Part shown: positions 24,730 to 32,572 of the stretch, in pieces | Position numbering within the stretch: position 1 is the stretch's first letter | Layout of the letters: each line of letters begins with the position of its first letter | DNA from: Candidatus Methanoperedens sp. | GTDB taxonomy: Archaea > Halobacteriota > Methanosarcinia > Methanosarcinales > Methanoperedenaceae | NCBI GenBank assembly: GCA_023249105.1 | Contig: JAHFDG010000045.1 | Span: 1 to 32,572, forward strand | DNA: 32,572 bases | Direction of reading: 5' to 3' | The notes under the pieces: generated by a model | The model's database searches: none | What the model was told of the DNA's origin: nothing | What the model saw: only the letters and a program-made list of their open reading frames with translations | Program-made: the position numbers and the translations under genes

Positions 24730-25182
24730 TTGTTAAGAAAAGCTACCATCAAAGACGTGGAAAAGATATGGAAACTTGTGAATAGTTACGCAGATAGCCG
24801 CATCATGCTTCCTCGTTCATTGAGCGAACTGTATGAGAACCTCAGGGATTTTTACGTATTTACTGAAGATGACAAAATGGTAGGCTGCGGCGCGCTTCAT
24901 ATCACATGGGAAGATTACGGGGAAATCCTCTCACTCGCAGTTGAGCCTTCAAGGGTCAGGGAAGGAATAGGCTCGCAGATTCTCAAAGCCTGCGAGGATG
25001 AGGCCAGAGCTCTTGGATTGAATAAACTTATCACGCTGACTTATGTTCCTGAATTCTTCGAGGCGCATGGTTTCGTGAAGGTGAAGAAGAGCACGCTGCC
25101 GCATAAGATATGGAGCATGTGCATCAAGTGCCCGAAATTCCCGGAATGCGATGAGATACCGCTTGTGAAGAAGATAAGTTGA
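24730..25182 (+). CDS. GNAT acetyltransferase, ArgA-like short form
   Basis: 150 residues, one GNAT domain. The acetyl-CoA loop is V-R-E-G-I-G-S-Q-I-L (about 79-88), and strand 4 carries the conserved E-I-L-S-L-A-V-E-P. The C-terminus has F-F-E-A-H-G-F and the cysteine-bearing I-W-S-M-C-I-K-C-P-K-F-P-E-C-D-E, typical of archaeal short amino-acid N-acetyltransferases related to N-acetylglutamate synthase. A role in arginine synthesis is therefore plausible but unproven. The TTG start is chosen because AAGAGG lies seven bases upstream. It is probably co-transcribed with purB. Confidence 0.85.
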   Translation: MLRKATIKDVEKIWKLVNSYADSRIMLPRSLSELYENLRDFYVFTEDDKMVGCGALHITWEDYGEILSLAVEPSRVREGIGSQILKACEDEARALGLNKLITLTYVPEFFEAHGFVKVKKSTLPHKIWSMCIKCPKFPECDEIPLVKKIS

Positions 25183-25183
25183 A

Positions 25184-25246
25184 TTTGTCTATCGTATTCG
25201 ACATTATTTAAAGATTTTGTCGATTACAGTCGACATTTTTAAGACA
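25184..25246. repeat. two direct copies of a ~30-base element, the second with a hairpin
   Basis: TTTGTC, eight variable bases, TCGACATT and a T/A-rich tail occur at 25184-25215 and again exactly 32 bases later at 25216-25246. The second copy also contains the hairpin TGTCGA (25218-25223) / TCGACA (25230-25235) followed by TTTTT, which could end transcription of the acetyltransferase gene. The repeats lie between two convergent genes. Confidence 0.55.
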
Positions 25247-25257
25247 AAAGTATACTG

Positions 25258-25554
25258 TCACTTAATATTCGCAAGCAGTTCCTGCATCCCCTTAGTGTTA
25301 AGCCTGACGTTCTCGCCGTCTATTTCTGCATAACACTCTTTCACAAGATAATCGAGCTGGAATTTCAACTGGGATTCTGAAATGCCAAGCTCTTTCAAGA
25401 TTTCCTTTTTTGTTTTTCCGAAAGCTCCGATGGATTTGACAACCTTTCTCCTCAGCGGGTTTTCAAGCGTCTTGAACATCAACTGGTGGTCATGCGGGGT
25501 TTTTATCTCGCAGGCGTCGGGTTCGGGTGGTATTGATTCTATTTCGTCGTTCAT
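25258..25554 (-). CDS. small winged-helix transcriptional regulator
   Basis: 98 residues. A disordered acidic start (E-S-I-P-P-E-P-D-A) is followed by an ArsR-like winged helix: N-P-L-R-R-K-V-V-K-S-I, then K-T-K-K-E-I-L-K-E-L-G-I-S-E-S-Q-L-K-F-Q-L-D-Y-L as the recognition helix pair, and a beta wing (A-E-I-D-G-E-N-V-R-L-N). There are no metal-binding cysteine clusters as in metal-sensing ArsR proteins. The target is unknown. It converges on the acetyltransferase gene. Confidence 0.75.
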   Translation of the reverse strand: MNDEIESIPPEPDACEIKTPHDHQLMFKTLENPLRRKVVKSIGAFGKTKKEILKELGISESQLKFQLDYLVKECYAEIDGENVRLNTKGMQELLANIK

Positions 25555-25643
25555 TTATCTCAACCCTATCATAACTCATTCGGCTTAGCTATTAATTGTA
25601 TCGTAATTTCCTTATATTCGTGTTATTCAATTAAAACACCAAA

Positions 25644-25659
25644 GTTTAATACGTTAAAC
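25644..25659 (+). promoter_or_regulatory. palindromic operator upstream of the antitoxin-like gene
   Basis: GTTTAA (25644-25649), four bases, TTAAAC (25654-25659) is a perfect inverted repeat centred about 27 bases before the ATG at 25678, where a TATA box would lie for a leaderless transcript. This is what is expected of an autorepressed antitoxin promoter. Confidence 0.5.
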
Positions 25660-25677
25660 AACAGTTATTGTGTAGAT

Positions 25678-25869
25678 ATGAGCGAAGCCGAAACGGTTGG
25701 AGAGCATAAAGCCCATTGGATAACCATCTCCAGCGATGAATACGAGTCCATGAAGTCTACATTAGAGGTTCTTTCTGATACAGAACTGCTGGAGCAGATT
25801 AAGGAAAGCGAAGAGGATTATAAGAGTGGAAGATACAAAAAATTACGCGAATTAATTGAACAAGATTAA
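25678..25869 (+). CDS. antitoxin-like protein (orphan, Phd/RelB-type tail)
   Basis: 63 residues. The N-terminus is short and polar (E-H-K-A-H-W-I-T-I-S-S-D-E-Y-E-S), followed by helices ending in L-S-D-T-E-L-L-E-Q-I-K-E-S-E-E-D-Y-K-S-G-R-Y-K-K-L-R-E-L-I. The final (E-x-x-x-x-G-x-x-x-x-x-E-L) pattern is common in archaeal antitoxins that neutralise RelE/ParE toxins. No toxin gene follows; the next gene is on the opposite strand. It may be a solitary antitoxin left after toxin loss. Confidence 0.6.
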   Translation: MSEAETVGEHKAHWITISSDEYESMKSTLEVLSDTELLEQIKESEEDYKSGRYKKLRELIEQD

Positions 25870-25893
25870 GTCATTTTATCTTGTGCTTAAAAA

Positions 25894-27027
25894 CTAAAGT
25901 TTACTATTTTTCAACTTCATTGGTTTAATAATATCATCCCTTAGAGATACAATCCCGTCCCTTATGAAATCAAGTAACTCTGCTCCACTCAGATAATTAT
26001 GGTTTATTGGAACACTGAGATAGTATCCAGTCTCGCAAGATTCAAGTTTTACTCCTTGCCCACTCCATTTTTTCTCAATTGTTGATTTGATATCATTCCA
26101 TCGACCAAGATTTTTCTGCTTCCACCGTCGATGAGCCTCATCCGCCCATCTACGAAATTCAACATATACAGAGAAGATTTTCTCTTTATCATTAAACCTG
26201 AACCATGGACCGTAGTATATAGCATCATCATCAGCATCCATTTCTATATATTCAGGCCAAATATCAGTAGCAAAATAACGGTTACCCTCTCTGCTTATTC
26301 TAACTTTTTTCATCCCAATTTTCTCTTCCATGCAATTTTCAACAGAATTCAGAAATTCCTCTATTTCATCCCGCAGAAATGGGAGGTTTTCCATCGCTAT
26401 AATGGCTTGTGGTGCAAAGCCATTAAACGGTTTCAAGTTTGCCATCTCAATTGCTTCTTTAAGTTCTCTTAAGATTAATTCTTTGCTTTCATCAATATTG
26501 TGCGAATCAATTATATCATTTGATATCTCCCATATTTTTTGCCAAGATACCCAGCATACTTTACCCGGGAAAATGTTTCTAAAAGAATCAAGTTCTTGCA
26601 TTGCATGTATTTCTGAATCTGGGGTTATCACCAAGATTAGCCATTTGGAAGGAAAAATCCGTTTCATAGATTGACAATAGCTTTTAATTTGGTCATGTTG
26701 TAAAGAGTTTGGCTTTCCAATCTCTACAACCTTATTTTCTATTCCTATGGCAACGTTTTCCCCCTCGAAAACGGCATCAGGTCGTTTTTTCGATCCATCT
26801 AAAGAACAATCCATACAATATAATTGTAGATCATTCTTCTCAAATTCTAATGATAAACTATCAATCTGGCCCGCATGTCCAAATATCGTACTTTTTTCAA
26901 TTATTCTTGACCATAGGTGCGGATATCGCTCCATAACCCATACAAAAATACCTGTTAGAAGATTCTCATTTTGTGCCAAATCCCCCGCAGATTTGACTTT
27001 CTTAGCAATCGAATAAAGATTCTCCAT
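25894..27027 (-). CDS. PD-(D/E)XK nuclease superfamily protein
   Basis: 377 residues. The N-terminal part (about 20-175) carries the nuclease-core pattern: R82-P-D84-A-V-F-E-G-E-N-V-A-I-G-I-E97-N-K99, fitting D-Xn-E-X-K, followed by a helix with Q-H-D-Q-I-K-S-Y. The C-terminal part (about 200-370) is not recognised and looks like a substrate- or target-binding domain with several W-x-x residues. Related proteins are frequent in defence regions, but no modification or partner gene adjoins it. It is AT-rich compared with neighbours. The ATG at 27027 lacks a strong ribosome site. Confidence 0.65.
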   Translation of the reverse strand: MENLYSIAKKVKSAGDLAQNENLLTGIFVWVMERYPHLWSRIIEKSTIFGHAGQIDSLSLEFEKNDLQLYCMDCSLDGSKKRPDAVFEGENVAIGIENKVVEIGKPNSLQHDQIKSYCQSMKRIFPSKWLILVITPDSEIHAMQELDSFRNIFPGKVCWVSWQKIWEISNDIIDSHNIDESKELILRELKEAIEMANLKPFNGFAPQAIIAMENLPFLRDEIEEFLNSVENCMEEKIGMKKVRISREGNRYFATDIWPEYIEMDADDDAIYYGPWFRFNDKEKIFSVYVEFRRWADEAHRRWKQKNLGRWNDIKSTIEKKWSGQGVKLESCETGYYLSVPINHNYLSGAELLDFIRDGIVSLRDDIIKPMKLKNSKL

Positions 27028-27091
27028 ATGGCAATTATTATGGAGATTCTATTATTTAACTATTCGTTAGTATTTTAAAAAGTAAAAAAGG

Positions 27092-28099
27092 TTATTTCAC
27101 CACAGGCACCGCTTCCCCGCACTCCGGGCACTTCCCATCCTTAATCTTAATCGCACTCACCCTGAATCCGGCGCGGTCAATCAGCAGCGCATTGCACTTC
27201 GGGCAATATGTATTTTCGTATTTATGCCCAGGGACATTGCCTGTATAAACAAACTTCATTCCCTCTTTCTTCGCAATATCGTGCGCCATCTCCAGTGTCG
27301 CAGTCGGCGTAATATAAAGGTCATTCATCTTGTACATGGGAGTAAACCTCGTGAAATGCATGGGAGTATCCGCGCCGAGGTTATCATGCACCCATCTCAC
27401 AATCTGTGTTATCTCCTCAGGCGAATCATTCTTTGTCGGGATTACAAGCGTAATCGTCTCGACATGCATGCCAAGTTCCTTTGCCAGTTTCGTGGATTCA
27501 AGAACAGGCGCAAGCCTGGCGCCGCATATTTTCCTGTAAAAATCATCGGAAAACGATTTTATATCCACGCGGAAAGCGTCAAGATACGGCGCGATTCTCC
27601 GCAGCGCTTCGGGTGTGATGTAGCCGTTGGTCACGTATATAGTCTTTAATCCTGCCTTTTTCGCAAGAACCGCGCTGTCGTATGTGTATTCATGCCATAT
27701 GGCAGGTTCGTTATACGTCCATGCTATTGATTTGCATCCGGTCGCAAGAGCGCGTTTGATTGCATCTTCAGGCGTTATCTCCATCGTGTACGACTCTTCA
27801 AGCGTAGCCTGCGAAATATTCCAGTTCTGGCAGTGCATGCACCTGAAATTGCATCCGATAGTCCCCAGGGAATACGAAAGCGTTCCGGGCAGGAAATGAT
27901 ATAATGGTTTTTTCTCAATCGGGTCAACCGCTTCGCTTGAAACGGTATTATAGATTAACGAGTAAAGCTTCCCGTTCTTATTCTGCCTTGTTCTGCATAC
28001 ACCGAGTTTCCCCTCAGCTATCGTACACCTGTGTGAACACACATTGCATTTCACTTTATTGTCCGCAAGTCTGTCAAACAGAACCCCTTCTTTGATCAT
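27092..28099 (-). CDS. amrS: AmmeMemoRadiSam system radical SAM enzyme (AmrS)
   Basis: 335 residues. The radical SAM cluster is C83-N-F-R-C87-M-H-C90, the CX3CX2C pattern that binds the 4Fe-4S cluster. It is flanked by an N-terminal four-cysteine site (C18, C21, C25, C35) and a C-terminal zinc-ribbon-like region (C-P-K-C...C-P-E-C, about 300-328). The order matches the archaeal AmrS family, related to pyruvate-formate-lyase activases and often linked with AMMECR1 and MEMO proteins, which are not in this window. The reaction is not known. Confidence 0.88.
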   Translation of the reverse strand: MIKEGVLFDRLADNKVKCNVCSHRCTIAEGKLGVCRTRQNKNGKLYSLIYNTVSSEAVDPIEKKPLYHFLPGTLSYSLGTIGCNFRCMHCQNWNISQATLEESYTMEITPEDAIKRALATGCKSIAWTYNEPAIWHEYTYDSAVLAKKAGLKTIYVTNGYITPEALRRIAPYLDAFRVDIKSFSDDFYRKICGARLAPVLESTKLAKELGMHVETITLVIPTKNDSPEEITQIVRWVHDNLGADTPMHFTRFTPMYKMNDLYITPTATLEMAHDIAKKEGMKFVYTGNVPGHKYENTYCPKCNALLIDRAGFRVSAIKIKDGKCPECGEAVPVVK

Positions 28100-28156
28100 T
28101 GATTATGCCCCTTTTATAGTTAAGAACCTAATTTTCCAAACATATCATTGTGAATG

Positions 28157-28221
28157 CTTCGCGTTCTCTGCGCCTTTGCGGTGTGCGTTTTATTCACCGC
28201 AAAGACGCAAAGGTCGCAAAG
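28157..28221. repeat. imperfect inverted repeat of ~27-base arms
   Basis: CTTTGCGGTG (28174-28183) is exactly complementary to CACCGCAAAG (28195-28204) with 11 bases between. The pairing extends outward imperfectly: 13 of the next 17 positions agree. The right arm contains three spaced GCAAAG words. It lies between the end of cdc48 and the start of amrS, so it could be a terminator stem or a dispersed palindromic repeat. Confidence 0.65.
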
Positions 28222-28272
28222 ATAGTTTAAATTGTTTAGTTTTTCTATAACTGCCCCTTTTGGCGCAGGATT

Positions 28273-30534
28273 TTATGCATATATTTCGGGTCTTGATTCT
28301 ATCTGCTTTGAGCGTTTCTTTCGCAGTTCGTCTTTTATATTCTCGTAATAACTCATTATATCCGAGGTAACAGAAGGACCCGTATCATCTACAGCAGCAA
28401 GGAAATGCGATTGCCTGACTTTTTCTGCTTTAATATTTTCACGCATCGCGAATCGTCCTGCTTTCTTGCAAACAGCAGCTATGTCGGCGCCAGTGAAGTC
28501 TTCAGTCAATTCTACGAGCTTTTTAATATCCACGTCCTTTGCAAGCGCCATTTTCTTTGAATGTACCTTGAAGATTTCAAGCCTTGTCTTCTCATCAGGC
28601 ACAGGCACAAGTATCATCTCGTCAAACCTACCCGGGCGCAAAAGCGCAGGGTCGATTATGTCCGGCCTGTTCGTAGCCCCGATAATCACAACTCCGCGAA
28701 GTTCTTCCAGCCCGTCAAGTTCCGAGAGCAACTGGTTCACAATCCGCTCGGTTACGTGCGGCTCACCCGCTGCCGTTCCCCTTATAGGAGCAAGCGCATC
28801 GAGTTCATCAAGGAATATGATAGCGGGCGCAACCTGGCGCGCTTTTTTGAATATCTCTGCTATATGCTGCTCGGATTCGCCGTACCATTTCGATAGAATA
28901 TCGCTGCCTTTGACGGTTATGAAATTCGCCTCGCTTTCGTTGGCAATGGCTTTTGCAAGCAGGGTTTTCCCGGTACCCGGAGGCCCAAACAGAAGAACGC
29001 CTTTAGGCGCTTCCACTCCTATGCGCCTGAACGAATCCCCATAACGCAGCGGCCATTCAACAGCTTCTTTCAGCAGGGCTTTTACATTATCAAGCCCGCC
29101 GATATCCTCCCATGTCACATTGGGCACTTCAAATAATATCTCCCGCAGTGCAGAGGGCTGGACCTCTCTCATAACCTCTTCAAAGTCAGAACGCTTGATA
29201 ATAAGTTTATCCAGCGTCTCCTTGGGAATTTCTTTCTGTTCAAGGTCTATTTCCGGGAGAATCCGCCGCAGCGAAGTCATTGCAGCTTCCCGGCACAGCG
29301 CCGCTATGTCGGCGCCCACGAACCCATAAGTACGATCGGCAAGGTCATCGAGACTCACATCCTCGGCAAGCGGCATCCCTCGTGTATGAATCTGGAATAT
29401 CTCCCTTCTCCCTTCACGGTCAGGTACCCGAAGCTCAATCTCGCGGTCAAACCTTCCAGGGCGGCGAAGCGCCATATCAAGCGCTTCTGGTCGGTTTGTC
29501 GCGCCTATCACAATCACGTTCTTTCTGGATTTCAAGCCGTCCATTAATGAAAGAAGCTGCGCTACAACGCGGCGCTCAACCTCGCCCGTGACCTCGGCGC
29601 GTTTTGGGGCGATGCTGTCTATCTCATCGATGAAAATTATGGCAGGTGAATTTTTATCAGCTTCATCAAAAGCCTCGCGCAGCTTATGCTCGCTTTCCCC
29701 GTAATATTTTGACATTATTTCAGGGCCGTTTATAGTAATAAAATACGCATCGCTCTCATTTGCCACTGCTTTTGCAAGCATGGTTTTCCCGGTCCCCGGT
29801 GCTCCATGAAGAAGGACTCCTTTTGGTGCGTCAATCCCGAGCCTGCTAAAGAGTTCCGGATGCCGGAGAGGCAATTCTATTATTTCCCTGATTTTGGTGA
29901 GGGCAGGCTTTATCCCGCCCAGGTCTTCATACATTACCTCGGGGATCCCCTCTTCAAGCTCAACCGCTTCAGGCAAAAGTTCTACTTCCGTGATATCGGT
30001 AATTTTAACTATCCCGGCTGGCGCTGTCGAAACCACATGGAGTTTAATCTCGCCAAGACCAAAGGATGGGAACATTCCCTCGAATACATGCTCAAGCATC
30101 ATATCCCCGCCAAAAGATTCCCTGGGGCGCCGCACACTGGTGGTTGAGATGACATCTCCTTTTGAGACAGTCCGGTTATGAAAAATCGACCTCAAGCTTT
30201 CGCTGGGCGCATAGATGTGGATATTCTGGGTAACGGGTGAAAGTATGACCTTTTTTGCTTCTTTCCACTCTGCTTTTTTGACCTCAACATATTCCCCAAG
30301 GCTTGTTTTTGCGTTCGTCCGTATCAACCCATCCATGCGGATGACATCGAGCCCTTCATCCTGGGGATATGACCGCCCTACCACGGCCGATGTCGGGCGT
30401 TCGCCTATAATTTCAACTACGTCAAAAATATTGACTCCAATATCGTTCCTGAACTTCTCATCGATTCTTACGATGCCTTTCCCGACATCCCTCTGGTCTG
30501 CTTCTGCTACTTTTAATCGCGCTGATTTTTCCAT
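28273..30534 (-). CDS. cdc48: Cdc48/VAT-type AAA ATPase
   Basis: 753 residues, the full length of archaeal VAT/Cdc48: an N-domain (about 1-190, double-psi barrel plus second lobe), then two AAA modules. D1 has Walker A G244-A-P-G-T-G-K-T251 and Walker [10 protein letters not shown]2 has G-P-P-G-T-G-K-T (about 517-524) and I-I-F-L-D-E-L-D. It is a hexameric unfoldase feeding proteins to degradation. The last residues, I-Y-A, fit the HbYX pattern that docks AAA rings on the 20S proteasome. The gene starts 27 bases after purA, so the two are probably co-transcribed. Confidence 0.95.
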   Translation of the reverse strand: MEKSARLKVAEADQRDVGKGIVRIDEKFRNDIGVNIFDVVEIIGERPTSAVVGRSYPQDEGLDVIRMDGLIRTNAKTSLGEYVEVKKAEWKEAKKVILSPVTQNIHIYAPSESLRSIFHNRTVSKGDVISTTSVRRPRESFGGDMMLEHVFEGMFPSFGLGEIKLHVVSTAPAGIVKITDITEVELLPEAVELEEGIPEVMYEDLGGIKPALTKIREIIELPLRHPELFSRLGIDAPKGVLLHGAPGTGKTMLAKAVANESDAYFITINGPEIMSKYYGESEHKLREAFDEADKNSPAIIFIDEIDSIAPKRAEVTGEVERRVVAQLLSLMDGLKSRKNVIVIGATNRPEALDMALRRPGRFDREIELRVPDREGRREIFQIHTRGMPLAEDVSLDDLADRTYGFVGADIAALCREAAMTSLRRILPEIDLEQKEIPKETLDKLIIKRSDFEEVMREVQPSALREILFEVPNVTWEDIGGLDNVKALLKEAVEWPLRYGDSFRRIGVEAPKGVLLFGPPGTGKTLLAKAIANESEANFITVKGSDILSKWYGESEQHIAEIFKKARQVAPAIIFLDELDALAPIRGTAAGEPHVTERIVNQLLSELDGLEELRGVVIIGATNRPDIIDPALLRPGRFDEMILVPVPDEKTRLEIFKVHSKKMALAKDVDIKKLVELTEDFTGADIAAVCKKAGRFAMRENIKAEKVRQSHFLAAVDDTGPSVTSDIMSYYENIKDELRKKRSKQIESRPEIYA

Positions 30535-30561
30535 GATACCCCTATATTATAATATTTTGTT

Positions 30562-31827
30562 TTATTTAATAAAAGTTTGCTTTCGTCCCGGCCCAACTGA
30601 CACATATTCTATTTCCACGCCCATCAATTCTTCAAGCAATTCAACATACAGCCTGGCATTTTCGGGAAGGTCGGGGAAACTTTCAGCCCCGGATATATCT
30701 TCCTTCCATCCGGGCAGGTCAATGTATATGGGTTTGCACCGGGCGATATCATCGGAAAGTTCTGGCGGGTAATCAAGCTGTTTTCCATCAATTTCATATC
30801 CCAGGCATATTTTCAAAGGGTTAAGCCCTGAAAGGACGTCAAGTTTGGTGAGAGCCATACCTGTATATCCATTGAGGTTGATGGATTTTCCTGCAAGCGG
30901 AAGGTCGAACCAGCCGCACCTTCTCGGTCTTCCCGTGGTTGTGCCGAATTCCCTTCCTTTTTCACGCAGGTGTTCGCCGACTTCGTTTTTCTGTTCTGTG
31001 GGAAGCGGTCCTTCTCCGACGCGCGTGATATAAGCTTTGATGACACCCATTACCTTATCCACTTTCTTTGGACCGACACCGAGTGACGCACAGGCGGAAC
31101 CTGCCACCGTGCTTGAGGATGTGACGAATTTTTGCGTCCCGTGTATTATATCAAGATGTGTTCCCTGCGCCCCTTCTGCTAATACGTTCTTACCCTGTTT
31201 TAATGCAAGATTTATCTCTTTTGAAACATCGGTGATGTATGGCTTTAATTTCTTTCCGATTTCGAGGTATTCATCGATATCAGAGCGTGCGATTTTGGGG
31301 TCTCCGCCAAGTTCTTTTATGGCATTTTCCTTTTGCGGGGCAATTTCTTCAAGCCGCCGCATGAAGCGGTTCTTGTCCGTAATATCCGCCATCTGTATTT
31401 CATCGCGTCCCACTTTATCGATATAGGCAAAACCAATTCCCCTGCTCGTTGTCCCGATTTTCACGGCGCGTTTTGATTCGCGAAGGCCGTCAAGGGCAAC
31501 ATGATAGGGCATTATGATGCTTGTCTTTGCATCGATGCCAAGCTTCGTTGGTGTCACTTCCACCCCATTTTCTGCAAGCATGGCGATTTCATCCATCAGG
31601 ATCTTCGGATTCATGACAGTGCCGGGGCCGATAAGGAGGCGGGCATCGAATAAAACACCTGACGGGATAAGATGCAGTTTGTAGGTTTTTCCTTCAGCCA
31701 CGACCGTATGTCCGGCATTATCCCCGCCCTGGAATCGGGCGACGATGTCGTATTCTTTAGCCAGCATATCCACGATTTTGCCTTTGCCTTCGTCCCCGAA
31801 CTGTGCGCCTGTGATTATTGTGAACAT
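30562..31827 (-). CDS. purA: adenylosuccinate synthetase
   Basis: 421 residues. It makes adenylosuccinate from IMP, aspartate and GTP, the first committed step to AMP. The N-terminal loop G-A-Q-F-G-D-E-G-K-G-K holds the catalytic Asp, and G-D-N-A-G-H-T with the catalytic His follows. Other family blocks seen: G-T-T-S-R-G-I-G and E-G-A-Q-G-T-H-L-D-I-I-H-G-T. It heads a two-gene unit with cdc48 and is divergent from the unknown gene at 31915. Confidence 0.95.
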   Translation of the reverse strand: MFTIITGAQFGDEGKGKIVDMLAKEYDIVARFQGGDNAGHTVVAEGKTYKLHLIPSGVLFDARLLIGPGTVMNPKILMDEIAMLAENGVEVTPTKLGIDAKTSIIMPYHVALDGLRESKRAVKIGTTSRGIGFAYIDKVGRDEIQMADITDKNRFMRRLEEIAPQKENAIKELGGDPKIARSDIDEYLEIGKKLKPYITDVSKEINLALKQGKNVLAEGAQGTHLDIIHGTQKFVTSSSTVAGSACASLGVGPKKVDKVMGVIKAYITRVGEGPLPTEQKNEVGEHLREKGREFGTTTGRPRRCGWFDLPLAGKSINLNGYTGMALTKLDVLSGLNPLKICLGYEIDGKQLDYPPELSDDIARCKPIYIDLPGWKEDISGAESFPDLPENARLYVELLEELMGVEIEYVSVGPGRKQTFIK

Positions 31828-31914
31828 GTTATATCATTCCTTAATTTGGCGGGAAATATGATAAGTTTATTTCTTCATGCAGCAATAAAAGGTTAAAAAT
31901 AATATATTGGTTAA

Positions 31915-32469
31915 ATGGCAACAGTAAACGAAAATGGGGAAAAATATAGCTTTGTAGCAATTGCGGACGATAGCTTTGGTTATGGAATGTTACATGAGAC
32001 GACTGTTTTAAAAATCGACGAAATTGGGAAGTTTATCGAAACTGCTTTGAAGGATACTCGCACAAGCGCAGAAACACGGAAAGAAGTTATTTTGATGGAG
32101 AGTTGCTTATTTAAATTACAGGCTGTGTTGTATCACCTTCATAACATAAAGAAATTCAAAGAAAATCTTCTAATCGGAATTAAAAGAGATTTAGAAAATA
32201 AAAATGTTTCAGTATTTACAAGTGGTTATTTGCCCAGGGAACTTGTTTTCGAGTTTGAAGCACTTTTACTGCAAGCGAGGGCATGTCTAGATGCTCTTAC
32301 AGTTTTAGTCATAAAAAGGTTGCAGCCAGGTCAACAAACAAATTATTTTACGAAACTTAAAAAAGTCCTTGAAAGTTCCAAAATGAATGAACATATTGAA
32401 AAAATAATTGGACTGTTAAATGAAAGCAATTGGCTTTTTGAAAGTGGGGTTCTATACATGACGACTTAA
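31915..32469 (+). CDS. hypothetical helical protein, possibly HEPN-like
   Basis: 184 residues, not confidently recognised. After a short polar start the protein is predominantly helical. The segment E-F-E-A-L-L-L-Q-A-R-A-C-L-D-A-L-T (about 112-128) resembles helices of HEPN-superfamily proteins, but the R-x4-6-H catalytic motif of HEPN RNases is not evident. It is AT-rich, has no good ribosome site, and follows a TATA-like AATAATATATTGG very close to the ATG. It is separated by 87 bases from the divergent purA. Confidence 0.5.
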   Translation: MATVNENGEKYSFVAIADDSFGYGMLHETTVLKIDEIGKFIETALKDTRTSAETRKEVILMESCLFKLQAVLYHLHNIKKFKENLLIGIKRDLENKNVSVFTSGYLPRELVFEFEALLLQARACLDALTVLVIKRLQPGQQTNYFTKLKKVLESSKMNEHIEKIIGLLNESNWLFESGVLYMTT

Positions 32470-32572
32470 GTAATTGCGCATAAACTCCGAAGAATATTAT
32501 TTGGTGATTGCCAGAGTCTGAATTGTTTATTTACTGCTTCCAGCAGTATCTCAATGCTTTGAAAATAACGAT

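Noticed and set aside
28466-29044. Plus-strand open frame of 192 codons inside cdc48
   Set aside because: Antisense to the D2 AAA module; its serine-rich composition reflects the opposite strand's codons.
32466-32570. Minus-strand frame open from the right edge for 34 codons, as if the tail of a gene
   Set aside because: It is too short to separate from chance, slightly overlaps the gene ending at 32469, and matches no family I recognise.

Overview
The window looks like a chromosomal segment of a methanogen-related archaeon. The best guess is Methanosarcinales in the 'Ca. Methanoperedens'/ANME-2d neighbourhood, but there is no rRNA or other marker here, so this is inference. The archaeal character is direct: a complete A-type ATP synthase operon (H-I-K-E-C-F-A-B-D), a Cdc48/VAT AAA ATPase, AMP phosphorylase of the archaeal nucleotide-salvage route, an AmrS-type radical SAM enzyme, an anaerobic Ni-CO dehydrogenase (CooS), TATA-like boxes with short leaders, and several short GGAGG/GAGGT ribosome sites. 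Housekeeping genes are moderately GC-rich. The accessory stretch at about 11.4-14.3 kb and the genes near 26-27 kb and 32 kb are visibly AT-rich.

Layout. Positions 1-3.5 kb: a possible partial gene at the left edge, AMP phosphorylase (+), and a convergent LamG/jelly-roll protein with a helix-hairpin-helix tail (-). Positions 3.6-5.7 kb: a 40-residue cysteine-rich mini-protein directly upstream of cooS, then cooS, closed by a hairpin terminator. Positions 5.8-7.6 kb: a translationally coupled pair, a DUF2157 membrane protein and a GDYXXLXY protein. Positions 7.6-10.3 kb (-): a NitT/TauT-type ABC transporter whose binding protein has its two lobes in swapped order; a divergent HTH regulator, an 18-codon reading frame and an orphan nucleotidyltransferase follow on the + strand. 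Positions 11.4-14.3 kb: an AT-rich accessory island with a UPF0489 protein, a pentapeptide-repeat membrane protein and a small unknown. Positions 14.5-22.7 kb (-): the ATP synthase operon. Positions 22.8-25.6 kb: a rhodanese lipoprotein (-), purB and an ArgA-type acetyltransferase (+), and a small winged-helix regulator (-). Positions 25.7-27 kb: an orphan antitoxin-like gene with a palindromic operator, and a PD-(D/E)XK nuclease-like gene (-). Positions 27-31.8 kb (-): amrS, a large imperfect inverted repeat, cdc48 and purA. Position 31.9 kb: an unknown, possibly HEPN-like, helical protein (+).

How the genes relate. The ATP synthase genes form one tightly packed operon with several overlaps. 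purA and purB, on opposite strands about 6 kb apart, supply the two steps from IMP to AMP (purB also acts earlier in IMP synthesis); AMP phosphorylase can drain AMP toward ribose-1,5-bisphosphate. The observations most worth following are three. First, the apparent circular permutation of the ABC binding protein. Second, a CooS that departs from the canonical C-cluster and proton-relay residues. Third, a separate mini-peptide just upstream of cooS that carries the CX7CC cysteine pattern found at the N-terminus of other CooS proteins. No tRNA, rRNA, CRISPR array or complete insertion sequence was seen.
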